A stretch of 64,000 nucleotides of DNA, taken from NCBI RefSeq assembly GCF_003863355.1, contig NZ_QQWG01000003.1, forward strand, positions 124,001 through 188,000, given 5' to 3'. Position numbers and translations under genes: made by a program. Shown here piece after piece: positions 50,077 to 61,500 of the stretch. Each line of letters opens with the position of its first letter. Position 1 is the first letter of the stretch. The notes beneath the pieces are model-generated. The model worked only from the letters and a program-made list of their open reading frames with translations. It did no database searches and was not told where the DNA came from. This stretch comes from Ancylomarina euxina. GTDB lineage: Bacteria > Bacteroidota > Bacteroidia > Bacteroidales > Marinifilaceae.

Positions 50077-51444
50077 TTATTCGTTCACTTCAATATATTC
50101 AAAACTCCCAATGTCTGGAGCTGTGTCAAAGAGTCGTGAATTACCATTGAAATCTAGAGGGTAGAAATTGGCGATGTTGAGTTTAGCCTTGTTGATGAGA
50201 GGTGAATTAGAACGTATATTATAATTGTGTTCATTTTTATTCATAAATTCAGGATCGGTATTGAAAATGCAGTTCTCTAAAATATTGGAAAAGTTATTCT
50301 GCTTTTCTTGACTCAGTCTGATTAATGTGTTTTTAATTTCAATGCCACCAGTTTGACAGAGTTCTATTTCATCAGACTTAGTTCCCCAAATAATACTATT
50401 ATAAAGTTTTAATTCTTTCCCAGAATTCTCATTTGCTAAATAGCAGAAACTAGCATCCGTTCTTGATGAAAGTTGCCAGTAGTTGATAAAATTACAATGT
50501 GAGAATTCAAAATTGCCTTCACCTTCGAGGAAAACTGTTTGTTTTCCACAATTTGATATGATGACATCATGCATCTTTAAGTTAAAATTTTCACTTTTAA
50601 TCCCTGTCGTGGTGAAGTTGAGGAATTGAGAATATTCAATTTCCAGATTGTTATCGTTTATTTCAGATTGAGCACTAATACCTTTTATTGCATTCTCCAA
50701 TTGAAGATGAGAAATGAAATTGGCTTTACTTTCTGAATAAAAGAAAAGACCTTCCCATTGACCAGGAACATTATCATACAACTCCTCACGTCGATGTGAA
50801 CCAAAAAAAACTGGCTCTTCAAAACTTCCTTGGATATTAAGATTACCACTAATATGCAGACCTGCACCTTTCTGAAAATAGACTTTTGTACCAGCTTCTA
50901 TTGTCAGGTTTTGAGTTTTTCCTAAGAATAAATTCTCATCGATAAAATAAGGGCGATTTCTTGTCCATCCCTGAGTTTGAAGTTCATTGTTTTTAAAGCG
51001 AATAACGTCTTGAGCCCAGCTTTTAAGGAGGAATTTTTGAACCCTTGAATTGAATTGAAATTGTATATAATCTTCAATTAATCGGGGTGAATCTTGATTT
51101 TTGTCTTGCACGCTTAATTCAATAAAAATATAAAGACTATCCTTTGCCGGAATATAGACCTGTTTCGCCTTATTCCCAACCAATCCATTAATGTTTAATT
51201 GATAAGTTTCATCATCATTTACAAGTTCAATATTATCAATATAAATTGCTTTTGAAGATCGATTATAAACTTTCAGTTGTTTGGTTATTGAAGGAATTCC
51301 CGAGAAAATGGTATCGAAAGTTAAACTGTCTAATGAAAAGTTCAAGCGAAATTTAGGATCGTTGTTAAACTCTTCTTTATCATCACAAGCAATAATAAGG
51401 AGTATAAATGAAAGTATAATTAATGAGCGATTAGGAAATTTCAT
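50077..51444 (-). CDS. Outer-membrane lipoprotein with parallel beta-helix
   Basis: This 455-residue lipoprotein has the lipobox LIIAC with Cys20 as the acylated residue. The first ~150 residues form strands typical of an Ig-like domain. From about residue 160 the sequence is a right-handed parallel beta-helix (NLTIEAGTKVYFQKGAGLHI, then repeated short strands with SIIWG and NTLIRL). It ends with DTAPDIGSFEYIEV, a phrase common at the end of choice-of-anchor polymorphic-membrane-type beta-helix proteins. It is transcribed between the PorP/SprF gene and the secreted EEP gene, with gaps of 30 and 21 bp. A carbohydrate-binding or adhesion role is possible. Confidence 0.85.
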   Translation of the reverse strand: MKFPNRSLIILSFILLIIACDDKEEFNNDPKFRLNFSLDSLTFDTIFSGIPSITKQLKVYNRSSKAIYIDNIELVNDDETYQLNINGLVGNKAKQVYIPAKDSLYIFIELSVQDKNQDSPRLIEDYIQFQFNSRVQKFLLKSWAQDVIRFKNNELQTQGWTRNRPYFIDENLFLGKTQNLTIEAGTKVYFQKGAGLHISGNLNIQGSFEEPVFFGSHRREELYDNVPGQWEGLFFYSESKANFISHLQLENAIKGISAQSEINDNNLEIEYSQFLNFTTTGIKSENFNLKMHDVIISNCGKQTVFLEGEGNFEFSHCNFINYWQLSSRTDASFCYLANENSGKELKLYNSIIWGTKSDEIELCQTGGIEIKNTLIRLSQEKQNNFSNILENCIFNTDPEFMNKNEHNYNIRSNSPLINKAKLNIANFYPLDFNGNSRLFDTAPDIGSFEYIEVNE

Positions 51445-51474
51445 TCAGTTAAAATTTAAACGAAAAATAATTTT

Positions 51475-52524
51475 TTAGAAGAACATAAATTCATTAGTTT
51501 TCTTTTGTCTGATCTTACGACGTGTTTTAGCCGCTTCGTTTCTATTACGTCTCATCAAGTCTCGAATCATTGTTTTAGGGACATCAAAATTAAGACCAAA
51601 AGTAATTTCGTGAGTTCCGTTACTATTGTTGGCCAGTAGATTATTTGAATAATAATCGTATGAATAGCCTAAATAATATTTTGCAAAATTAACACCAAGC
51701 ATTCCTACAAGTTGGTCATTGCTTCTATAGGATAGGGCAAGCCAAAAACTTCTTACATAAAGTTTAGCAGTAAGGTCAATATAATTTTGAGAATCAAGGG
51801 TTCTTCGAACTATAGCTGAGGGTTCTAATGCGACCTGATTGTTGATATTAAATGTATAACCAGCAGTAAAATAATAGTGTCTCAACATGATGTCATTGTT
51901 GAAACCAGCATCGCCCATCTTCACTGAAGATTCAAATAAGTGAGCAATTGATAAACCGATAAAATAGTCGTTATTATAAAGGTAAACTCCAAAATTTGCA
52001 TCAGGAATATAAGATACAATATCACCACCTGTGTAAAGTGGGTCTCCTACAGGAATATAATCGCCATCGAATTTGTATTGGTAAAATACACCACCTAAAC
52101 CGAAGGATAATCGCGTTCCTATTTTTCCAAAATACTGGCGGTTGAACTCCAGATGATATGCATAGGATAATTCTATACCCGTACGTGAGATAGCTCCATA
52201 ATTATCATTGAAAACATAAGCACCCATTCCCAAGCCTCTTTGTGTATTCCTTTGAGCAAGAGGGTTTCCCACTGCATCGCAGGCTGTAGACCTTTCACCA
52301 AAGTTACGGTGAACACTTAAGGCTTGTGTTTCCGGAGCACCTTCAATACCTGCCCATTGTTTACGCATGGTTAAACGCAGAGGTGTGTATATTCGAGTTC
52401 CAGCCATGGCTGGATTGAATAAAAATCCATTCTCGACATATTGACTATACAAAGGGAGTTGTTGTGCCTTTGTCGAAACATGTAATGCAAATATGAATAT
52501 TAGAGTTATAAAAAAATTTCTCAT
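51475..52524 (-). CDS. PorP/SprF family type IX secretion membrane protein
   Basis: This 349-residue outer-membrane beta-barrel has a signal peptide (about 1-20, ending STKAQQ). The family start QLPLYSQYVENGFLFNPAMAG is present as a motif, followed by RKQWAGIEGAPE and strands ending in aromatic residues. A basic tail (MRRNRNEAAKTRRKIRQKK) ends the protein. SprF/PorP proteins are needed for secretion or surface attachment of the large gliding-type cargo encoded beside them. Here the giant adhesin gene lies 37 bp upstream, so this protein is very probably its specific partner. Confidence 0.94.
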   Translation of the reverse strand: MRNFFITLIFIFALHVSTKAQQLPLYSQYVENGFLFNPAMAGTRIYTPLRLTMRKQWAGIEGAPETQALSVHRNFGERSTACDAVGNPLAQRNTQRGLGMGAYVFNDNYGAISRTGIELSYAYHLEFNRQYFGKIGTRLSFGLGGVFYQYKFDGDYIPVGDPLYTGGDIVSYIPDANFGVYLYNNDYFIGLSIAHLFESSVKMGDAGFNNDIMLRHYYFTAGYTFNINNQVALEPSAIVRRTLDSQNYIDLTAKLYVRSFWLALSYRSNDQLVGMLGVNFAKYYLGYSYDYYSNNLLANNSNGTHEITFGLNFDVPKTMIRDLMRRNRNEAAKTRRKIRQKKTNEFMFF

Positions 52525-52561
52525 ATAGTATGTTAGAGGCCTATGTGTCGATTAGTTTAAT

Positions 52562-55500
52562 TTAACGTGCTATGGTTACTGTTCCTGTTAATGGTTTTGA
52601 ATCATCAGCTTCAATTGCATAATAATAGGAACCGATAGGTAAATGTGATTTATTGTTTTTACCTGTCCAAGGATTTCCCTTGTATTCATTTCCTGTACCT
52701 GAGAATTGATAAACACTTGCTCCAAGTCGGTCGTAAATGACAATTGTGAGTCTTTGGATATATTCAATCCTTAGTATATCCCAGTAATCATTATAACCAT
52801 CTTGGTTAGGTGTAAATGCCTTAGGTATCTCAATTATTCTATCATATAGATATTCTAAATTAATGATTGTGTCTGTTGCACATGAATTAACATCGCTAAG
52901 TGTTAATCTGTATTTTCCTCTATCAAGATCTGTAATTTCAAGATCGGTTTCTGTTAGAGGAGACCACATGTCAGCACCTGTTTCAATTTCCCAGCTTGCT
53001 GTATAATCAGGAATACCTCCAAATGCTTTTGAGAATATTGCGCCATCATTAGCACCCTCAACAGTTGGTCTGTTAGCTTCAACTCTTAGTAATAATTCCT
53101 CAGGCTCTTCAATGACAACGCTTGCTGTATCCTGACAATCATTCTGATCTGTTACAAGTAATTCGTACTTTTTAGGACGTAAATCACTAATATCTTTTGT
53201 TGTTTCACCATTTGACCAACTAAATCGATATGGAATTGTTCCACCGCTTACTGCTGCAGAAGCTTCTCCATTATTTTGAGCATAACAAATCACATCGTTA
53301 AAGATATTAATTTCTGCGATAAGTGTATCAGGTTGAGTTAAACTGACTGTATAAGTAAACTTACAATCTTCATTGTCGATAACAGTATAAGTGTAAGTAC
53401 CAAATCTTAGATTGTAAATGTTCTGAGTTACCGCACCTGTACTCCAGCTTACAGTGTATGGCGTAGCACCTGATATAATTTCTAACTCAACCTCACCATT
53501 TTTATCGCCGTAGCATAAAGGCTCTTTTATTGTGTGACTGCCAGCAAATAGTTCTGGTTCTTTAACTTCAAAAGTATATTCTTCAGACATACAAGCTCGG
53601 GAATCTGTAACCCTTACTTTATATATTCCTGGACTTAAGTCACCCTGATCTTCTTTATCTAGACGACTAGGATCTATTCCTGTCCATGCGTAAGTATAAT
53701 TAGGAGTACCTCCTTTGGGATAAATATTGATATAGCCATCAGTAAGACCATAACAAGAGATCTGATCGATTCCATATTCAACTTCAACCAGATCCGGTTG
53801 CTTTACTTCTTGATAAAATTTAATAACTTCTGTCGTAACATTATCAGTAATAGTAAGGATGTAGTTTCCTGCTTTTAGATTGTCGATTTTAAGTGGAGCA
53901 TCTTTGTTTTTATAATAATTATCTGCTTCCCATGATAAGGTGTAATCACCGCTACCATCTTCTACAAGAACTTCAATAGAACCTTCAGTTCCACCATGAC
54001 AAGTCGGTGTTGTTTTTGCAACAAGAGAAACAACCATTTTCTCAGGTTCGTATATTCTGGTTTCAATAATAGCTCTACATTCATTTGCATCAAGAACTTC
54101 AATGATATAAACGCCTTGTTCTAATATCCCAACAGTATAAATACCAGTTAGGTTGTTAAATGACTTTTTAGAATATTCATTCGGACCTGATATAAAGATG
54201 GTGTATGGCGGTGTACCTCCCGTAGAGGTAGCGGTAATGGTTCCATCACGTAAGCCAATATCACTAATATCGGTATGTGTTTCAGTAACTGAAACAGCAT
54301 CCGGTTCATTTATGGTTACTGAACTGGATATGATACAACCTCTGGCATCAGTTACCTGATAGTTGTAATCTCCTTTGGCTAAATCGTAAATTTTATCGGC
54401 ATGTGAGTAAAGACCTCTATCACCTTCCCATAGGATCGAATAAGGCTGGGTTCCACCAGAAATATCAAGTTGAATAGTTCCATTTGGTTCGTTAAAACAA
54501 GCGACGTCAGTTGAGCTAGTAGTTGTAACCAATGGGGTTGGCTCTAGAATGATAGTTTGGTCAGTCGCGGTTTGACCTGCCGATTGAACGCTTAGGTTAT
54601 ATGTTCCTGCAATTAAGGCAGAAATTGATTTGGTATTTGCTGTAAAACCAGATGGACCAGTCCATGAATAAAAGTATGTTCCATTGCCACCAATAGCGGT
54701 CGCATTTAGAGCGCCATCATTATAGGCTGTACAAGACACATCTTCCTGATCAATTATCTGAGCAACCAAAAGGTCGCCTTCAGGCAGCATAATGTCTTTT
54801 GTGATACTTCCACATGAGCTCTCGTCAGTAATTGTAACAGTATAAAGACCGCCGATTAAGTTTTCAAATAGAGCCTGATTTTCATCGAAGAAGGTTGGGC
54901 TAAATCGAGAATAACCATTGGGTCCTGTTACGGTGTAGGTATATGGAATAGCACCTCCCAAAATCTCTAATCTAAAGCTTCCGTCATTGGCACCAACTAT
55001 ACTGACTTCTTCTTCTACGACAAGCCCCAGTTGCAGTGGAGGGCTTTTTATGAGGCTAACTGTCCCTTCATAAGCACATTCCTTTTTATCCTTAAGAAGA
55101 AGGGTGTACTCACCAAAATCTAAACTCGTGTTGTTTTTAGTGTATGATCTGAAATCGTTAGGACCAGACCATGCAAAATTATAATCGCTGTTACCACCGT
55201 AAGGAACAATATTAATAATACCATCCTTCAGATTATTACAAGTTGGAGATATATTATCAGAGATGACAAATCCCAATTCAATTGGCTCTTTAATAGTGAT
55301 ATCTTGTAGTTTGATACAAGCATTCTTATCAGTCACTTGTAAAGAGTAAGTATTGGCAGTTAAATCGGTGAACTGACCTGTGATATTTGTTATCGTATTT
55401 AGTGTGTATTTATATGGAGCAGTACCTTTATCAGCTTCAACAAATAGTTCACCTGTTGCTTCGCCAAAGCAATTTGCATCGCTTACTGTAAGTTTATCTA

Positions 55501-58500
55501 TGACGATGGCTTCTGGTTCAACAAGTTCAAATATGTCAGAGTAAACACAATTATTTGCATCGGTAATTTCAATGGTGTAATTTGCTCCTTCAACATCAGT
55601 AAGAGTAGGATTACTAGAGCTGAATCCCTTATCTGAAGTCCAGTTGTATGTATAAGGTATTATACCACCATTAACCTGTGGATCAATACTACCATTATTA
55701 TCACCAGCACATAATATACCTGATGAGGCAAAATCGAATGTAATTTCTTCAGGAGATAATAATTCAACACTTTCTTCGTCAGATTTACAATCATTACCAT
55801 CTTGTAAGTGTACTAGATACTCATCTGCTGATAAACCAGTATTATTCGCTGCAGCAAGACCACCATTGAGGTAATAGCTTAAGGTTCCAGATCCACCTGA
55901 TGCATCAATAGCAATTTCACCATCCGATACATTAAAACACTTTAGATCTTTTTGAGTGATGCCATTAATGAACATTTCATAGGCATTAAATACGTCTACA
56001 GAACTTGTTTGATCACAACCCTTATCATCTTTAACCTGAACGAAATATTTACCAGGAGCAAGACCTGAAGCAAAACTTTCACCAGTCAGAATATTTGTTG
56101 AAGGAAAAATGTCATTATCATCAGAATCTGTCCAGAAGAAAGAGTAAGGCGCATTTCCATTCTGAGCTACAGCTTTAACAAAACCATCTTCATCACCATA
56201 ACACTTTACATTAGTGGTTGTGAATTCTATGACAATATTCGAAGTTGTATTCATAACAACCTCGATAGTCGAGTAAAGTAAACAAGGTATACCACTTGGG
56301 TTATTATAGTTCAACTCAACTCTATAGAAACCTGATTGGTTAACAGCTATAGTTGCTGAAGTTTCTCCCGTTAAATCCGAGAAAGATAATGGTGCAGGAG
56401 CAGGTTCACTAAAAGCCCATTGGAATGTAGTTCTATCATTAATAGGGAAATAAGTCACGTGATCGAGTGTTGCAGTATTGCTACACCATTCCTCACGAAC
56501 TGGTAATACATCCTTGAATGAAGGTGGTTCTTCATCATTATCATTAGCTGTTGATTCTAACCAACCTTGGGTGCTGCCATCTACATTGATAAAATTTCCA
56601 ATAACCCTATGCGGAACATTAGCATCTGTCATTTTTATATTTTCTAGCGAGGCATGATAAATGATTTGTGGTTTGGTAGAATTAATGAAAGCGAGCTGAC
56701 CATCTTCACTAGATTTTAAGTGGACATAGGAACAGTTAACACCTTCCATAGTAAGTTCATTGGTCAGGTTGATTGTTCTGCCAGCTTGTATTGTGTTCTC
56801 TCCATATCCTAATGTGAATTCAAGATTTGAAATGGTATGATCTCCAAATATCTGACCTTGTTGGCGGAAAATAATGGTTTTAAATTCTCCTTTACCCGTT
56901 TCAAAACCATTTCCATTGATATTAATCTCACCGTAAGCATCAAAAATAGCATCACCAAACTTCACATCATTTGTGCTCTCACAATAAATTCCTCCTTTTT
57001 TAGGGAAGTATAGCTCAGAATTCGTTGCTGTGAATACCAATGGAGAGCCTAGGAAAATCATATTCCATGATTTGAATTTCTCTGCATTAATAGTAATAAT
57101 CGAACCTGAAATTGTAAGTGATCTGTTTGCTATTGGAGATGCGTTTAAAGATGTGAAACTCGAAATAGACATTTTCTTACCCTTAGTATTAAGAGAACCA
57201 TTATCTAAAAATAGATCTCCTGTTGTCGTTAAAGCATTTTGTAGGATCCAAGATTGATCATCTCCATCGAAATAGACATCTCCATCTAAAGCTTTCCCTG
57301 CGAAATCAATAGGCTTGTCAGCTGTTAAACCATCACCCTTGAATTTTAGATCACCTGACATTTCTAAAGTCATATTTTCACTGAAATCAAGTAGTCCATG
57401 AACATCTAATTGATTTTGAACTTTGAAAATTGATGATGGATCTACATCGTCAGTCCATGTGATATTGTGGCATCTTGAATCGGAGTTGACAAGAACTGTT
57501 TTACTACCCAGGAATGAATTAGAGTCGAAAAAGACATTATCAAGTTCGGTAGGTATACATCCTTCAGATACTCCTCCGGAAGTTTTACTCCAGTTCAGGT
57601 AATTAGACCATTCATCGTTTAATCCGTTACCTACCCAGTATAAATCAACTGTCGTAATTGAGTTGACTGTCCAGTTTGTAACATTAGTGTGTTCTATAGA
57701 GTTGTTGGCTAAATAAGCTACTGAAGAACCAACACCATTAATATCCGTTAGTATAACAAAGTTTACGTTTATACTTGTTTTAACTTCTAAGTCAGCCTGC
57801 TTGCCACTTTTACTTCCTTGTATATCTATTGGGAAATTACAAGATCCAAGAGCTGTGAATTCTTCAATTGGAAAAGTTATGTTTGATTCAAATTTAAATG
57901 TATTTGGTTTTGTCCCTTTGTTAAGAGTTAGTTTACCAATGTCAACAGTTCCATTTAATTCTCCTCCTTGTTCAAAAGTAATATCATTGATTCGAGTTAA
58001 AAGATTTTCCGATTTAAAGCTACCCTCATTATTAAAAAGAATCACATTAAATGTGGCACTACTTGAAAATGCACCACCAATAAAGAATGCTTTTTCACTT
58101 TCTACGATAATCTGACTACCATCAGCTAAAAGTGTTAAAGTCTGTCTGGCGTTGATATCGGCAGCATCGATATTTACTGAAAAGCTATTCTCGTATCCAA
58201 GTACCGTAAATAATGAGTTCTGTATGTCTAAGGTTCTTTTTTTACCAGCAAAGCTTAAGTCAGATGATTCAAAATAGTTACATGATATATCGAAGCCTCC
58301 TGAGATAAAATGGCCATTGTCTAAAATTAAGTTTCCATCGACATCCAAATCGTTAGCGAGAGTCCATTCACCGTCAATTCCATCAAAAGTTACATTGTTT
58401 GGGAAATTAAAAGTATGAAGTTCCAGGCTGTTCCCTTTTTCTGTTGATCGGAAATAAAAGTCAACATCAGGAATGTCAACCGTTAAGGTTGGATTAAGAT

Positions 58501-61500
58501 AGAGCGAGCCATAAATATAAACACTAGAAATATCTACAAGTCCCATTTGGAAGATAGGAGAGGTTCCTTCAGATCCTCTCCAATCCATCGTTCTGCATCG
58601 TATATCACCACTACCAGTGGAGACAATCTGATTCTTGCCAGTGAATGAATTAATGTCAAAGTAGACATTATCAAGAGCTGTCGGCACACAAGCTCCAGGT
58701 GATCCTCCAGATGATGTTGACCAGTGATTGGGATCGTCCCAGGTTCCAGCTCCACCTACCCAGAATAGATCTCTGGTTGTAGGTGTTGTTGCAAATGTCC
58801 AGCCATCATTGTGACCTAAGTCAATTGAGTTATTCGCTGTAAAAGTCGCTGCTGGTGTTGCAAAAACATCAAGCAAATTGACTTGAGTCACATTTATAGG
58901 ATCACCATTTTTGCTGTTAAAAGTTGTTTCAGCACCTGCAGATAAACTGGAAATATCGATGGTTCCTTCACAGGCCCCAATAGCTGTTAAATCTCCAATG
59001 TTAAAGTTTTGTCCATCAGTGAATTTGTAGGTTTTACCCTGGTTCAGGATTAAATTCTCCACATCGAATCCTTCGTACAGAAAGTTGGCATTCGATTTAA
59101 TATCAACTTGGTTGAAAGAAACATCTTTCCCTCGAATAGAAAAGAGTGCTGTCCCGGTTTCTTGATCAAATGTAATATTGTGAAAGTCGATGGCTTCAAT
59201 TCCATTGGTAACTTCAACTTTCCCATTTTCACCGACAATAATTTCTGATGTCCCAGCATCAAAAGTTAGATTTTCAGGCGTTAGAAAAATACCATTTAGA
59301 TTAAGAACAGATGCATCAAGTTGTAATGTTCTCACATCACTAAAGTTAGAATAGAGTTCATTACAGGTTATACTGAAATTATTAGTGACAAGATTTCCTC
59401 GTTCCAACTTGATATTCCCTGAGGTTTCAAAATTACTAGCAATATTCCAAGTGCCAGCTAACCATGAACCATCTTCTTGAATCTTCCCTTCAAAAATTAC
59501 ATCGTTTGATAATATGACTTGATCAAGCTTAACAGTGACAATGTTTTCTGATTTGAAATAAATGTCACCAGTATGTGTGAACGAAGCTGCTGGGAGTGAT
59601 GTGAAATCAAGATTACCATAAATGCATAGATCACTACCGCCTTCAAAAATTAGGGAGGAAGCATTTGTCCATGTCATATTATTACATTCAGGAATGCGAG
59701 TTCCATTAATAGCAATTGTAGAACTTCCAACAATATTTACAGCATTAAAGAATACATTATCGACACGTGTAGGTACACAGCCTAAGTCCCAGTTGTTCGG
59801 ATTAAACCAATCTGAATCATCAGCTCCAATCCAGATGAAATCTTGAGCAAGAGTCTTTTCTACGATATTCCAACCATCGTAGTTTTGAATACCAAAGGAG
59901 CTTTGGGCATCTAATCCACCGGAAAGAGTAATACCTCCGATAACCTCTAAGTCAGTAATCTGAACGTTAATTATTCTGTTCGAGTTAACATCAGATCTAA
60001 TGTTTGAAATACCACCATTACCCGTTAGATAAATAAATTCAGAACAGGTTCCTTCGGCAATAAACCCATTGATGTTTACAACCTTTTGCTCGCTACCAGC
60101 TTCAAAAAGATAGGTTTTACCTGCAGAAAGGATGAATGTATCATAATTGTGATCTCCAGATATATTGGCACCTGCAAAAAAGTGTACTTCATTGAAGCTT
60201 ACAATATCACCTTCATTAGTCAGGTTCGCCTTCTCCCTATTGTCTATGAAATAAACCTTGTTGTAAGTTACAGAACCATTAAGCTTATTGTAAAAGCCTG
60301 CAGTTTGTTCTATTAATTCAATGGTGTAATCACTTTCAGGAATATTGAACGAGTTTCCTTCTGCATCCCATGTTTTAAGGTAATTTCCGTTTAGTCTAAG
60401 AGTTGATGTACCCAGATTCAGTGTTCTTAGAATATCACCAATAGATACAAAACGGTTTAATGTTAAGTTGTTGTCATTCGAGTTAATTGTACCTGATTCA
60501 AAAAATAGGGTGTTGTCAGGTATTTGAAGTTCTGTGGCTAGTTGCCAGATACCACCTCTTGAAAAATAAACATCAGCTAAAAAAGGATTATCAATAGAAA
60601 TCGTACCATTTCCTTCGAAATGTGTGGTTCCTAATAAACCCCATGTTGCACTTCCAGCAAATAAAGAACCAAAAATGCTGAGTTTGGCATTTCCAGATAA
60701 GGTGACGTCATCAGAAAGAATTAAATTTTTACATTCAGCGTCACTGTCAATTTCAACATTAAAAGCACCACTAATATTTACATTATCTATTCTGGATGGA
60801 ACACATCCTTTATTCCAGTTACTTGGTGTACTCCATTTGTTATCAGTTGTTCCAGTCCAGCTGTAACTGTCAGGTGTTAAGGCAATGATGTTCCAGTTTG
60901 TATTTCCTCCAAGATCAAATGAATCATTGGCATCAAAGGGAGCAGCTGTTCCTGATGCACTCATGTTATTTATTTTAAGGAATTCTAAGCTGACTGCATT
61001 TGCTATAATACTTCCATTGCCACCAGTCCCTGAAATATTAATGTGTTCACTACAGGTTCCAATTGCTGTCCATGAATCGAGTACGGTTTGATCTGAACCA
61101 TTTTGAATAGAATAGTCATTCCCTTTGGTAAAGATTAATTTTTGGAATCGATTAGGTCCCTGAAGGCTACCATCAGCCAGAAATTCAACATTATTAAAGT
61201 TGACCACTAAGGTTTGGTTAATAATGTTAGCTCCATTTTTCTGAAACTCGATATTGTATAGGTTTAGTGGAGCACTGCCTGATATAGCTATACTTGCACC
61301 AACTCCACTGGCAATCACGTTTGAATTTCCTGGGTTTAAATTGAGGTTGTCTGCATTAATCATTAAAACTGAAGCCCCCGATCCTGTTAGATTGATGGTT
61401 GAGTTATTTAAAGTCCAAGTTCTGGAAATAGGATTATCAGCAATAATTTGAGCACATGTAATGTCGGCTTCAAAGCTTAAGTTTCCTTGTTCGAAATAGA

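Noticed and set aside
57801-58115. 104-codon plus-strand frame within the giant adhesin gene
   Set aside because: It lies antisense inside a continuous long gene with repeats and has no family resemblance; it is a shadow frame.
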